Source of the DNA: Coenobita brevimanus | Taxonomy: Eukaryota > Arthropoda > Malacostraca > Decapoda > Coenobitidae | Length of the DNA: 64,000 bases | Reading direction: 5' to 3' | Assembly (NCBI GenBank): GCA_032717465.1 | Contig: CM064666.1 | Span: forward strand, 19,676,511 to 19,740,510 | Part shown: positions 24,955-48,320 of the stretch, piece after piece | How positions within the stretch are numbered: position 1 is the stretch's first letter | Layout: every line of letters begins with the position of its first letter | Notes under the pieces: model-generated | Database searches by the model: none | Told to the model about the DNA's origin: nothing | The model's input: only the letters and a program-made list of their open reading frames with translations | Program-made: the position numbers and the translations under genes

Positions 24955-25262
24955 CACCTTAACCTGGCCGAGATTTTCGCCATGTATCAGCAGCAAACCC
25001 AGTAAAGATTGACAGACACGCTTACAGATACCGAGTGTGCATGACATGTTAAGCTGCCTATAGTTAATCCATTATAATTAGGCGGAGATTTCGTCATTTG
25101 TAACTTATTCCTCCTACCTTTGGTTGCAGAATAAACAGTGCTACAGCCCTACATGCTTTCCACAGCACTTCTTCGTGACTCGCACCATACTACAGTGTTA
25201 AGGTCTTGTTAATGCTCAACAATAAGGATGGGGAGATGGGAACTTTACGCCTAGCTAAATTG
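24955..25262. mobile_element. Family D element, enlarged
   Basis: Ends 'caccttaacctggccgagat' and 'tttacgcctagctaaattga', core 'cacagcacttcttcgtgact'. Extra internal sequence of about 100 bp. Confidence 0.55.
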
Positions 25263-25570
25263 AACAGAGTATAGTTAGAAATGAGGCTGAGGGAGTTGAA
25301 GAAATGGGTGGAACAAATGACATGGCACTTCAGCTCAGCACATCAAATACTTTTAGCGTGAGGAGGTGAGGTGAGGGAAGAGTCATGTCACACTGAGGCA
25401 AGCATGACGAAGCCTGACCTGGTTTCAACTCCCTCTCACTCCGTAACTCTGCACGTTCCACAATTATCACGCTTTCCCAATTTCAGGCTTGGTAAATACG
25501 AATGTCCAGCGCTGTCCATAGGTGTCAGGCAGGGTGAAGGGTACTGTACTCTTTTTCATATTGCTTCTTA

Positions 25571-25738
25571 TTTTCGTTGCTCTTTTTATTGTGTGTCGTA
25601 TTTTCGTTGCTCTTTTTATTGTGTGTCGTATTTTCGTTGCTCTTTTTATTGTGTGTCGTATTTTCGTTGCTCTTTTTATTGTGTGTCGTATTTTCGTTGC
25701 TCTTTTTATTGTGTGTCGTATTTTCGTTGCTCTTTTTT
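25571..25738. repeat. 30-bp minisatellite, ~5.6 near-perfect copies
   Basis: The unit starts ttttcgttgctctttttatt and continues gtgtgtcgta. Copies at 25571, 25601, 25631, 25661, 25691 and a partial at 25721 are identical by eye. Because 30 is divisible by 3, all three plus frames stay open through it; not coding. Confidence 0.95.
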
Positions 25739-25764
25739 TATTTAGCCTCGTATTTTCGTTGGGT

Positions 25765-25930
25765 TAGGAGGTCCCGTAACACCTCTCCGTTAACGAGTTA
25801 TTTTTGCACGTTATTTATCCAGAGCATGGCGATATTGGCAGGATTCATATAACACATGATAGGACTGTAGGTGTAGCAAGCAAAATAAATCGCTTGGGAA
25901 AAGTTACGGAGCTTCTTTAACCTACGAGAA
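25765..25930. mobile_element. Family B fold-back element
   Basis: 'cccgtaacacctctccgtta' and 'caaaataaatcgcttgggaa' arms. It starts right after the 30-bp minisatellite. Confidence 0.6.
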
Positions 25931-25964
25931 CACGTACCTTTAACTTGGTAGATAGTGTAGTGTT

Positions 25965-26243
25965 CCCTCCCCTCTCTCTCTCTCTCCCTCTATCTATCTA
26001 TCTATCTATCGGCTAAATATGTCACGTACGGCTCACATTCACCACCTATAAGTCCCGTTTTCTATGTGATATGAGGAGCTTCGTAATTCCTCTTCGTGAG
26101 CGATTCAGTTTACATCAGTAATATACAAGAGGATGCCGAGGAGTAATATTCAGGATAAATCGGAAATATACGTATGTTATGAAATCGTTTGGCCTTATGG
26201 AGTATAATACAAAGTAGGTCCTCAGGCTGAAGGTGTTAACAGG

Positions 26244-26313
<70 letters not shown>

Positions 26314-26660
26314 TCCTTGGGCTGAAAGGATTAAGGACGTCAAAATTATAGCTTTGGGACAACGCTATTTTTTCACCTCTCTCGCTCTCCCTCTCTCTCT
26401 CTCTCTCTCTCACTAAGTATCTATGTCTATCAGTCTACCTATCTGTCTATGTACCTGTCTGTCTTTCCATGTTTCTATCTTTCTGTTTATCTTCCAGTTT
26501 TTCTGTCATCATTTTCTTTCCATCTTTCAGTCTAACTTCCTATCTATATATATATTTACAGTATTTATCCATCAGTCTATCTGTCTATCTATCTACTTGT
26601 CTCTATCTGTCTGTCTGTGTGTCTGTCTTTCTCTGTGTATCTATCTATCTATCTATTCCT
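25965..26660. repeat. (CT)n, (TCTA)n, (GA)n tracts with a diverged family B copy
   Basis: CT/TCTA 25973-26010, a diverged fold-back 26070-26235, GA 26247-26311, CT 26380-26412, TCTA/TCTG to 26657. Confidence 0.8.
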
Positions 26661-26808
26661 TGACCCAGTATCCTACAATGGGTGGACTCGACAACAGGAC
26701 CACCAAACCTCCGTCCCTACTCAGCAACGACCTCTCTGTTACACAACTCTCCGTGGGTTTAATTTCTTTCTTCTTGTTTATGGTCTGCTTTTTTTTTTTT
26801 TACTGACC

Positions 26809-26809
<1 letters not shown>

Positions 26810-26853
<44 letters not shown>

Positions 26854-26922
26854 GATACAAGCACATGTAAATACACAAACACGCAAAGCAACTATAAACA
26901 AAGTCACACACACAAGCTTTGC

Positions 26923-27006
<84 letters not shown>

Positions 27007-27170
27007 TCGTCCTTGAAGCGAGAGCAGTGGACTATGGTAGACTTGTGTTGATATTTCCACGCCTCTCTTCACCTATCCACACCAACTTACAACACGAGAG
27101 GGGTGAAGGAGGGAGGGAAGAAAGAAAAAACAGGAGGGGGAGGCGGTGTGCTGGGGGCTTTTGAGCGTTT

Positions 27171-27249
<79 letters not shown>

Positions 27250-27282
27250 TCTCTTTTCTTACCCAAGAGTATTTACAGTAAG

Positions 27283-27369
<87 letters not shown>
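26810..27369. repeat. (CA)n x3 and (ATC)n
   Basis: CA 26810-26851, CA 26925-27004, ATC 27171-27244 (one ACC interruption), CA 27284-27369. Confidence 0.97.
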
Positions 27370-27370
<1 letters not shown>

Positions 27371-27494
27371 TTTTCCTCCTAGTTGAAGCCAGGAGGCGGG
27401 GGGATATCATGGCAGCCAATAACCCTTTCAGTTCAGTGATATACTATACTTATTTATTTCATTTATGTTATCACCAAATAATTTAATTCAGCCT

Positions 27495-27710
27495 GGGAGT
27501 GCTGGAGTGGGACGCCTTCACGTGGTGGCACCGATATGACTGGCCTGTGAAGGTGCCGGCTGTACAAATGTCCCTAATTCCCCTCCCTGTTTCATGAAAG
27601 CAGTATGGTGGATTGCAAAAGGAGAATTTCAGCCTGAAGACCACTGGGTCCACTTCCAGATGAGCCTGTGGTTGCAACTGCTATTACTACTACTACTACG
27701 ACTACTGCCT
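27495..27710 (+). mobile_element. Family C element with (TAC)n tail
   Basis: 'gggacgccttcacgtggtgg' head, 'agatgagcctgtggttgcaa' near the end, TAC triplets at 27688-27709. It abuts the LINE that follows. Confidence 0.65.
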
Positions 27711-30600
27711 GACCCTGACCCAGTTATCGCTGGGAGGCCATCCTTGGGTGCCGACCTGCCGGGGCTATTGAGCCTCGTCATGCTGGTGCCAGTTATGATG
27801 GTTGCTGGGTAAAGCCTACGGGACCCTAACAGCTAGATGATGGGAAGGGGGACTCTTTAGACCCAATCTTGTTTTTAACTCTCGTCGTGGTGTCGCAGAG
27901 GACACACGAACCCGTAGAACCAAGCATAGGTTTAACCTTGGCAAGGCACACTGAGAGGAGACTTGTAACATTCTAAGCCTTTCAAAGGATGATCGACTGC
28001 CTTTGTTGTCACGAGAATTGGGGCAATTAGGGTTGGCTTAGCTGCACTGTCTGAAGTGATTACTTAGTTGTGGAACAGTGTCCCTCGCGGGATACACTCT
28101 TGGTCCTGGGTGACTTTGGTACCTTACAGGCTCTGTCAGGGAAGGCTCTTAAGACTGTGTGGGTCCTCATGGATGTGGACCATGAATTCCAATAGTTCTT
28201 ACTTTCTGGGTTTTGCAAAAGTTCCATAAGCTGAAAATTGCTAGATCCTGGTTCCAGCAGCCAGATCTTCACCGCTGTACTTGGTATTTCAGTACTGGAG
28301 GGGTTACAAAGGAGACTGACCACATCCTTGTTATTACTCGCTGGAGGATCCTTCAGAATTGCAGGGTTTTCAGGAGTGCATAGTTCTTTGCTACTGATCA
28401 CAGACTTGTTGCCACTCAAAAGCTACAAATAAAAACTGAAAGAAGCTCAAGATTCTACCAGAAACAGTTCCATCTTGAGAAACTCAGGGAAGAGGAGTGT
28501 GCTTCTAAGTATGCATTGGCAGTCTCAAATCGGTTTGAACTGCTCAGTACTGTCGAGGACCCTGTTGAACGATGGAATAGCTTTAAACGTATCTGATGAG
28601 TGCGCTGGAAAGCACCCTAAATCAAGGAGGGGTTTATCTCGCCAGGGACATCGATTACAGTTGAGGACAGTCTTGCTGCCAGACTGGCTGGAGAATGGGA
28701 GCAGCACAGACTTTTGTTTCGACTGGCACGAGCTCCGCTGAGAAGGGAAAAGGAGAAGTATGTCAGAGAAACTGCTGAAGAGGCGGAGGGCCGTCTTCAT
28801 GCTAATTACCTTCAACCTGCATACCTAACCCTGAGGAAGCTTCACTCCAGACCTGCTCTCAGGTTGACTGTTCGGACAGGAGGTGGGCGGCTTCTATTGG
28901 AGGCCAGTGAGTATAGGGCTTACTGGGCTGAGTGCTTTGAGAAACTGTAAATGACTGAACCTCCTGATAGAGAGCTTCCGTTGGCTAGTGTACAGTACAG
29001 TCATTGACTACTTTCCCACCAATTGATGATACCGTACCTTATCCAGATGAAATCAAGAAGGCAGTGGATAGGTTGAAAAATGGTAGAGAAGCTGGTGTTT
29101 GTGGCATCCTGGTGGAACTGGTCAAAGCTGGAGGCGAGGCCATGGCCAGGGCCTTACATGCAGTCATAGAAGCCATTTGTCAGTCTGGTATCATTCCTCC
29201 TGATTCGACAAAGGGTTTGGTCACTCCTATGTGGAAAGGGAAAAGACACCAGCATAGCTGTAGTGATTACCATGGTATAATAGTGCTCAGTGTACTAGGC
29301 AAAATTCTGGCTCATATTCGCCTGATGCGTATCTGGGATTATTTGGTAAAGTTTCAGAGGCCTTAGCAATCAGAATTCACACCCAAGAAATCTACAGTTG
29401 ACCGCATCGTAGCTTTTTGAATTTTCATAGAACATTGCCATGAATATTGACAAGTTTTGCTTGCAGCATATTTGAATCTCACGGTGTTGAACTCAATAAA
29501 TCGGGAGGTACAATGGGAACTCCTGTGATGCTGTGGGATCCCCGCAGGTATAATCCGAGTGACTGCTGGCCTGTATTCAAGCACTGAGAGTGCTGTCAAG
29601 TGTGGAGGAAGAACACCCACCATCATCCCAGTAAGCACTGGAGTAAGACAGCGATGTGTCCTTGCTTCCATGGTTATCGACAGGTGCATGGAGTGGGAAC
29701 TTAGCCGGTCTGTGAGCTGAAGTCACTGTGGAGTATCAATTGGCAATATCAGGGTTACTGACCTTGACTTTGCTGATGAAGCAGTTATCCTGAAGGAGTT
29801 GCTAGAGATATTGCTGAGTGCCCTTGAGGAATTTCACGAGAATGTGAAGCCGTTAGAATTAAGTCTCTTCGGCCAAGATCAATGTCCAGGCATTTGGTGG
29901 CTTGTTGGATGAAGCGGTTCAGTCTGTCCAGGCATGTGGTGAGAATGTGGAAACATCGGAAATATTCACTTAGGCCTATGCTGGTAGAGTGTGTGGCAAA
30001 ATGTATGTCAGACATGAGATTTCTCGTCACATCGGTCTGGCCTACGGGGTTATGTAGTCACTCAACTCCGGTATTTGGTGTTGGCGTTGTTTCTGTAGAA
30101 TGGAAGAAAATTCGCATCGTCAAGGCACTGGTGCTCACCGACTTGCTGAGTGGTTGTGAGACACGAACACTAAACAGTGACGTGATGTGGCAGATTGACT
30201 CTTACAGTACCAAGTCCCGTCGCAGATCAAGGGATATCGCTGGTACAACTAGGTTGCGATAACTCCGTGAGACTGGAGTCGAAGCCTATTACCAATATAA
30301 TTAATGCGTCAGCCTCACCTCCAGCAATATGGGCTTGTGGCCATTTTTCCTAAGGTTGACCCAGCCTACAGGGTGCTCTCTGAGGGAGTTAACCCGGGTT
30401 GGAGGACACCAAGGGGAAGGCCACGGAACTCATGGTTGGAGAAGGTTGATCATTTTGTCGAGAGGTACTTAAATGAGGAAGAGTCGCTGGCTGGAGGGCT
30501 GCACAAAGGGACCATGTGGGTGGAGTCGGAAGGTGAGTGAGGCTACGAACCCCACGGCGTTTGCCCCGCCCCTCCATGATGATGATGATGAGGTGCTATT
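27711..30600 (+). mobile_element. Decayed RTE-like non-LTR retrotransposon (endonuclease + reverse transcriptase)
   Basis: A nearly full-length but dead LINE on the plus strand. Endonuclease words appear near 28080-28420 (LVLGDFGTLQAL, IFTAVLGISVLEG region). The reverse transcriptase follows: DEIKKAVDRLKNGREAGVCG and ILVELVKAGGEAMARALHAV at 29040-29160, LVTPMWKGKRHQHSCSDYHG, STGVRQRCVLAS, and LDFADEAVIL where FADD is expected. A C-terminal block with TPRGRPRNSWLEKVDHFVER lies at 30405-30465. At least six frame changes and several stops separate these pieces. It ends in ATGATGATGATGATGA. The family is widespread in fish and crustaceans; clade assignment is from memory. Confidence 0.85.
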
Positions 30601-31112
30601 AAGCTTCCTGTGCCGCCATGAGTATGGTTCCATTTTGTATTAGTAACTCCCACAAGAAATCATTTTCTATGAGTAAGTACCTCAAAGAAAACGTGTGTTC
30701 TGGAGGGGTAACGTTGATTTATTACATTGGTTAACTCTTGCCCCATGTAATGTGTATGTCAGTGTATTCCTTTGTTCTCATACACCCTTCCTGCTTGGCT
30801 CTCAGCGACAACATTCCCCTGAGTGTTGTGGCTTGTACTGAATGGTGAAGGAAGGATCTAAATGATGATGAACAACGCAAAACGATTTAAATCCGTATAA
30901 AGCTAAATAAAGTCGTCTGGAGGTAGCGAGAGTAATTCCAAAAACATGTCCTTGTAAAGATGAGGTTATAGGCAAGATTCCTTTACTTATTATGCAGACT
31001 GTACCGTATTTAAAGAAGCTTAGGATTCTGTGCAATCTTTGTTATTTGTTTGGGCTATTACACGTTCATTTTGTTATATATTACTGGTACCGACATAGTT
31101 TGCTTCAGTGAC

Positions 31113-31115
<3 letters not shown>
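30601..31115. other. No gene seen
   Basis: Unique-looking. Contains one dispersed fragment with 'taaataaagtcgtctggagg'. Confidence 0.45.
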
Positions 31116-31181
<66 letters not shown>

Positions 31182-31457
31182 AGGTAAAATAAATCGCCGA
31201 AGAAGAGGCACGTTACAAAATCTCCAAAATAACTGGAAATAGGATCCTATGATTTCGGTCTTACCCACCTTTTCCCGTTTCCTGACGCTGCATCCCGTGA
31301 GAGACAATATCCATCCCCTCCAATTACACGCCACCCTCCATCATGTATTTTCTCTACTTCTTTCTTGATCTTCTTCTTCCAGCCATTATACACTCATTCA
31401 GACACAGTAAAGGATAAAAGTGTGCCTAATATTTCACCTCTTCTGCTTCTCGCTTTC

Positions 31458-31540
<83 letters not shown>
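31116..31540. repeat. Two (GA)n tracts
   Basis: GA 31116-31179 and 31460-31540. Part of a family B arm ('aaaataaatcgccgaagaag') lies at 31185-31205. Confidence 0.95.
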
Positions 31541-31542
<2 letters not shown>

Positions 31543-31582
31543 GTTTTAATAACAGCCAGTTCAGTATTACCCCATCCCAGGT

Positions 31583-31730
31583 GTAGGGTACCGGGGCTAG
31601 GCTAGGGTAGTATATTTAAGGGTAAATGACCAGGGAACTTCCCTTTGTGGCTTTACAGGATCCAAAACCCTCCAGTCACCTCTTGGGCGTCGAACCGGGG
31701 CGTTCTAACCACTACACCACCGGGAGGAAA
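31583..31730 (-). mobile_element. tRNA-derived SINE (family S1)
   Basis: On the minus strand, GGTGGTGTAGTGGTTAGAAC (A-box-like) is followed by GGTTCGACGCCC (B box). A tail shared with the copy at 58497-58678 follows (gggaagttccctggtcattt, then agcctagccccggtaccc). The head-body arrangement is typical of a Pol III SINE. Confidence 0.7.
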
Positions 31731-31827
31731 GATGAAGGGGACGTGTAAAGGGTGATTATGGGCTGGATGTGGTTCATTGAGAAGGATGGTGGTGTGGGGG
31801 TGAGATGTATGCTCCATTTAGGGCAAT

Positions 31828-32665
<838 letters not shown>

Positions 32666-32906
32666 CGTGTTATTATTTTATTTTCCCTACAAAATACGTG
32701 AACTTAAACCAGGCTCTCCTCTATCATAAATAAATAAATACGCTTGCAAGTAGGAAGACTGAAAAATTAATGTTATCTTACCTTTTATATTTGTTATCGT
32801 TTTATATCTGTTATGTTGTTTACCGATGACTTTACTCTGATAAGGAGAGACGTTCCTAACTCTCGAGGTTATATATTACCTTTACTAACTTTATAACTAT
32901 CTTAGC

Positions 32907-33331
32907 AAGAGGTCATTAAACCCTTCATAACCCTTCATTAAGAGGTCATTAAATCCTTCCTAACCCTTCATTAAGAGGTCATTAAACCCTTCCTAACCCT
33001 TCATTAAGAGGTCATTAAACCCTTCCTAATCCTTCATTAAGAGGTCATTAAATCCTTCATAACCCTTCATTAAGAGGTCATTAAACCCTTCATAACCCTT
33101 CATTAAGAGGTCATTAAACCCTTCATAACCCTTCATTAAGAGGTCATTAAACCCTTCATAACCCTTCATTAAGAGGTCATTAAACCCTTCATAACCCTTC
33201 ATTAAGAGGTCATTAAACCCTTCATAACCCTTCATTAAGAGGTCATTAAACCCTTCATTAAGAGGTCATTAAGTCCTTCATAACCCTTCATCAAGAAGTC
33301 ATTAAACCCTTCATAACCCTTCATTAAGAGG
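32907..33331. repeat. 33-bp minisatellite, ~13 copies
   Basis: The unit begins aagaggtcattaaacccttc and ends ataacccttcatt. The 33-bp period keeps one minus frame open as an 11-residue repeat MKGYEGFNDLL. No codon-level purifying pattern is visible, so it is treated as a satellite. Confidence 0.95.
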
Positions 33332-33474
33332 CCTGAGCTTCAAGAATTCCACCAAGTTGGGTCCAAATGCAGTCTGTTTGAGTTGACTTTGTCCTGTGAT
33401 CTTAATGTTTGACCCACTTACCTCAGAATCAAGTAACTTCATTCTTGCCTGACCCCCAATATTTCCACTAGACT

Positions 33475-33750
33475 AGATAGATAGATAGATAGATAGATAG
33501 ACAGATATAAGATGCAGACAGACAGACAGACAACAGACAGGTAGAAAGACAGATACTGTAGATATGCAGATATGCAGAATGACAGAGACAGACATACAGA
33601 CACTGGCAGACAGACAGATAGATAGATGGACAGATAGATATAATGATAGAAAGATAGATGGACAGACATAGATAAATATAGAGAGATAGATAGATGGGCA
33701 GACAGACATACAGATAGATATATAATAGACAGACAGACAGACAGACACAT
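33475..33750. repeat. (GATA)/(CAGA) degenerate tract
   Basis: Interrupted GATA, CAGA and ACAGA units over 275 bp. Confidence 0.9.
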
Positions 33751-33839
33751 AAAAAGGTAAACAGATGGGATATATGCAGATAAAGGCAATAAAACCACAG
33801 ACTATGAAGGTAACCAACTTTTTCTATAATATCATCTAC

Positions 33840-34112
33840 ACGTCAAGTTATAAATATGCTCCTGTATACCCTAAGTTATAAATATGCTCCTGTATACCTC
33901 AAGTTATAAATATGCTCCTGTATAGCTCAAGTTATAAATATGCTCCTGTATAGCTCAAGTTATAAATATTGTATACCTCAAGTTATAAATATGCTCCTGT
34001 ACATCTCGTTATAAATATGCTCCTGTATAGCTCAAGTTATAAATATGCTCCTGTATACCTCGTTATAAATATGCTCCTGTATAGCTCAAGTTATAAATAT
34101 GCTCCTGTATTA

Positions 34113-34149
<37 letters not shown>

Positions 34150-34169
34150 CATTTTTATAATTATTATTA

Positions 34170-34210
<41 letters not shown>
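33840..34210. repeat. 28-bp AT-rich minisatellite then (TTA)n
   Basis: Unit aagttataaatatgctcctg plus tatacctc/tatagctc, about ten copies with two deletions, running into (ATT)n at 34110-34210. Confidence 0.93.
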
Positions 34211-34654
34211 GAAGGACTTGTATTACTGAAGGAGTTAATGGTATATACAGGGTGGTTCAGGATTTGTTAAGACATACGGGACTAATGTTTGTGATGGAAA
34301 GGAGCTGAAAATACATAAGAACTAAAAAAAAAAAAAAGTCAATCACTTCAAGTAGTCAAAGAGTCTCCACTTTTTCTCATTTCCTCCAAAGTAAAAATCG
34401 TTTCCATTTCACCCAACTTACAAAAAATAAATAAATAAATAAATAAATACATAAATTACATACATACATACACACAAAAAAACAAAAAATTACATCAGAA
34501 TGCTCTCCATATAAGTATTAATAATTTTAAAAAATGTTTTCCATACATCCTCTCCAGTTCGATAATTTATTCATAATTTTCATCAATATTGTCTGGAAAA
34601 TAAATATAAAGAATACATCACCAGACTGAAGGGGTTAATTTTCTGAGGCTTGTT
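34211..34654. other. No gene seen; AT-rich with (AAAT)n
   Basis: AAATA repeats at 34425-34450. No exon or coding frame is supported. Confidence 0.5.
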
Positions 34655-34930
34655 TTCTCGTCGGTTAAGGAAGCCCCCTAACACCTCTTCCTAAGCGATT
34701 TATTTTTGGATATTGCTGGTATCCTTTTGTACGTTATTTCTTGCAGAATGTGGCGATACTGGAAGGATTTGTATAACGCAATAAGCAAGGTGTGATAAGC
34801 AAAATAAATAGCTTAGAAACAGTAAGGTGTGATAAGCAAAATAAGTAGCTTAGAAACAGTAAGGTGTGATAAGCAAAATAAATAGCTTAGAAACAGTATG
34901 GTGTGATAAGTAAAATAAATAGCTTAGAGA
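34655..34930. mobile_element. Family B element with its right arm amplified into a 37-bp tandem repeat
   Basis: The left arm is 'ccctaacacctcttcctaag'. The right arm (aggtgtgataagcaaaataa, then atagcttagaaacagt) occurs four times in tandem at 34788-34930. A minisatellite grown from a MITE arm. Confidence 0.75.
34699..34704 (-). promoter_or_regulatory. Candidate poly(A) signal AATAAA for the CARP gene
   Basis: The first AATAAA on the minus strand downstream of the CARP stop, about 595 nt away. It lies in the arm of a family B element. Cleavage site unknown; tentative. Confidence 0.25.
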
Positions 34931-35067
34931 CAGGGAATACGAGCCTCAGGGAAGGGGTCGATTTAAGCCGTACTTAACTCCTCCAGCGCGGGACTCAACC
35001 CTCAGATGAATAAAATCGTCTGGAGATAGCGGGAGTAAAAATTGATGTACTTGTGGTGGAGGGGTTA

Positions 35068-35270
35068 AGGTGGTGTCATTCCAGGTGGTGTCATTCCAGT
35101 GGTGTCATTCCAGGTGGTGTCATTCCAGGTGGTGTCATTCCAGGTGGTGTCATTCCAGTGGTGTCATGCCAGTGGTGTCATGCCAGTGGTGTCATTCCAG
35201 CAGTGTCATTCCAGTGGTGGCACTCCATGTGGTGTCACTCCAAGAGGTGTCACTTCAAGCAGAGGCGGGT
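35068..35270. repeat. 15-17-bp minisatellite (gtgtcattccagg)n
   Basis: About 13 variants of ggtgtcattccaggt/gtggtgtcatgccagt. It would lie in the 3' UTR of the CARP gene if the terminal exon is right. Confidence 0.9.
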
Positions 35271-35298
35271 GTCATACCAGCTGAGGTGTCGTCTTAGG

Positions 35299-46793
<11,495 letters not shown>

Positions 46794-46832
46794 TTTGCGT
46801 TGTCAGAGGGATCAGTTTCAACACTCCACGCT

Positions 46833-46975
46833 ATACTTTTTTTTTACTCTAACTTGGCCTAAAATTGCCATCTCTCCATCTTGAACTCTGAGTTGTAACA
46901 ATAGACTCTAGAGCATAGTCACGAAGAAGTGCTATGGAGAGGACTGAGGGCCGACTTAAGGCAAAAGCACTATAT
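46833..46975. mobile_element. Family D MITE next to the CARP start
   Basis: 'ttttttttactctaacttgg' left end, core 'tagtcacgaagaagtgctat'. The right end decays at about 46960. Starts 40 bp 5' of the CARP ATG (gene on the minus strand). Confidence 0.65.
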
Positions 46976-47044
46976 TGATGAGGGTATTAACACTGTTTTT
47001 CTTGCACAGTTACATTTTCTTCACATTCTTATACATCGTTCTCG

Positions 47045-47235
47045 CTAAACTCTTTTTACTCTAACTTGGCTTAAAATTGTCCTCTCTTCACCTAGAATTA
47101 ACACTAGAATATGATGCCAGTCTCGAAGGTGTGCTGTGTAAGGATGTAGAGCTGTAGCACTGTCTTTTCCTATCTCAGAACTGCACGCACTACAAAAGGA
47201 CGAAAATCTGGGCCAGGGTAAGGTGAAAGAACTAT
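47045..47235. mobile_element. Family D MITE
   Basis: 'tttttactctaacttggctt' left and 'atctgggccagggtaaggtg' right end. Second copy within 300 bp of the CARP start. Confidence 0.65.
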
Positions 47236-47744
47236 AACAATGGTTTGCCTTGAGGTTTTTGTGTCGAATGTATTGTTTTGATAATTCATTGTTCTCTGTT
47301 GTATTTTCTGACGACCCATTTCATTCCAAGCGTCATTTGTGTCTCTGGTTTTGGCACATCGTATTATGGGAAGTTGTGTGGGTTTTGTGATTCGAGGTAC
47401 GAGTTTTTCTCTGCACATACTTACCTCATGCTTTACCGGTAGTGTTCAGAGGTGCATCTTTCTGGAAAAATCACACTCAAATTCTCTTAATAGTTTAAAA
47501 TGACCCGAGATTATAATAACGATGAAGCAAGGGAAGAAATCACCAAAACATATAACTCTCCTTCAGTGTATAAACGATGAGGCAAGAGAAGAAATCACTT
47601 ATACTTATAACTCTCCTTCAGTAACGAAAGACTGAATATCCCACATAGAATAATTAGCTGAAAAATTGGAAAAGCTTAATTATGTTTATTATCATCCTAA
47701 CACTGTATCCTATTGATATATTGGATGGGAGGAATTGATTTACA
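47236..47744. other. No gene seen
   Basis: AT-rich with a ~60-bp near-duplication (acgatgaagcaagggaagaa at 47520, acgatgaggcaagagaagaa at 47573). Confidence 0.5.
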
Positions 47745-48320
47745 TGCAATACCCTTTCTCACTCTCACTCACCCGCATCCCCTCCTCTCACCCCTGTTCA
47801 CTCTGTCTCACTCTCTCACCCTCGTTCATCCTCACCCTCTCTCTCCTTTGTCCTCACCTTTCCTCACGTTCCGTCGCCCTATTCTTCAACCTCCTTCACC
47901 CCTGATCTCCTCACCCTTGATCTCCTCACCCTCACCCACCTTCACACTCCCTCACCCTCTCGTATCTTCTTCCTATCATCCCCTCCCCATTCCCCTCTCC
48001 CCATCCTCACTCTTACTTTCATCCTCCCCCACATTCCCTCCCCTTTCCCCTCTCCCGCCTTCACCCTATCTCATCTTCACCTTCCCCCACCCTTCCTCAT
48101 CCTATCCCATCCTCATCCTTACCTCCTCCCACACTCACCAACAACCACCCTCTCTCTCATACACCCTTACTCTCACCCTGCTTCACCAGCATCCACCCTC
48201 TCCCTCACCCTGACTCACACTCACTAACACCCACTCTTACGCCCACCCTCACCCACACCCTCTCGCCCACCCTCACCCTCACTGTCACCCACCCTCACTC
48301 TGACCGTCACCCGCATCCCT
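47745..48320. repeat. Pyrimidine-rich CTCAC/CACCC block, ~575 bp
   Basis: Runs of ctcaccct/cactcac words with almost no purine runs. The open frame on the plus strand is a composition effect. Confidence 0.85.

Noticed and set aside
25561..25740. CRISPR-like array of 30-bp repeats
   Set aside because: Copies are directly adjacent with no spacers, in eukaryotic DNA.
31215..31345. Minus-strand segment ending GGGAAAAG|GTGGGTAAG as an exon
   Set aside because: Phase does not fit the CARP gene and no other exon pairs with it.
33026..33235. Repeat protein MKGYEGFNDLL x6
   Set aside because: The 33-bp period forces an open frame; no flanking coding sequence or conserved codon positions. Treated as a minisatellite.
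47713..48213. 166-residue Ser/Pro-rich plus frame
   Set aside because: Pyrimidine-rich low-complexity DNA.
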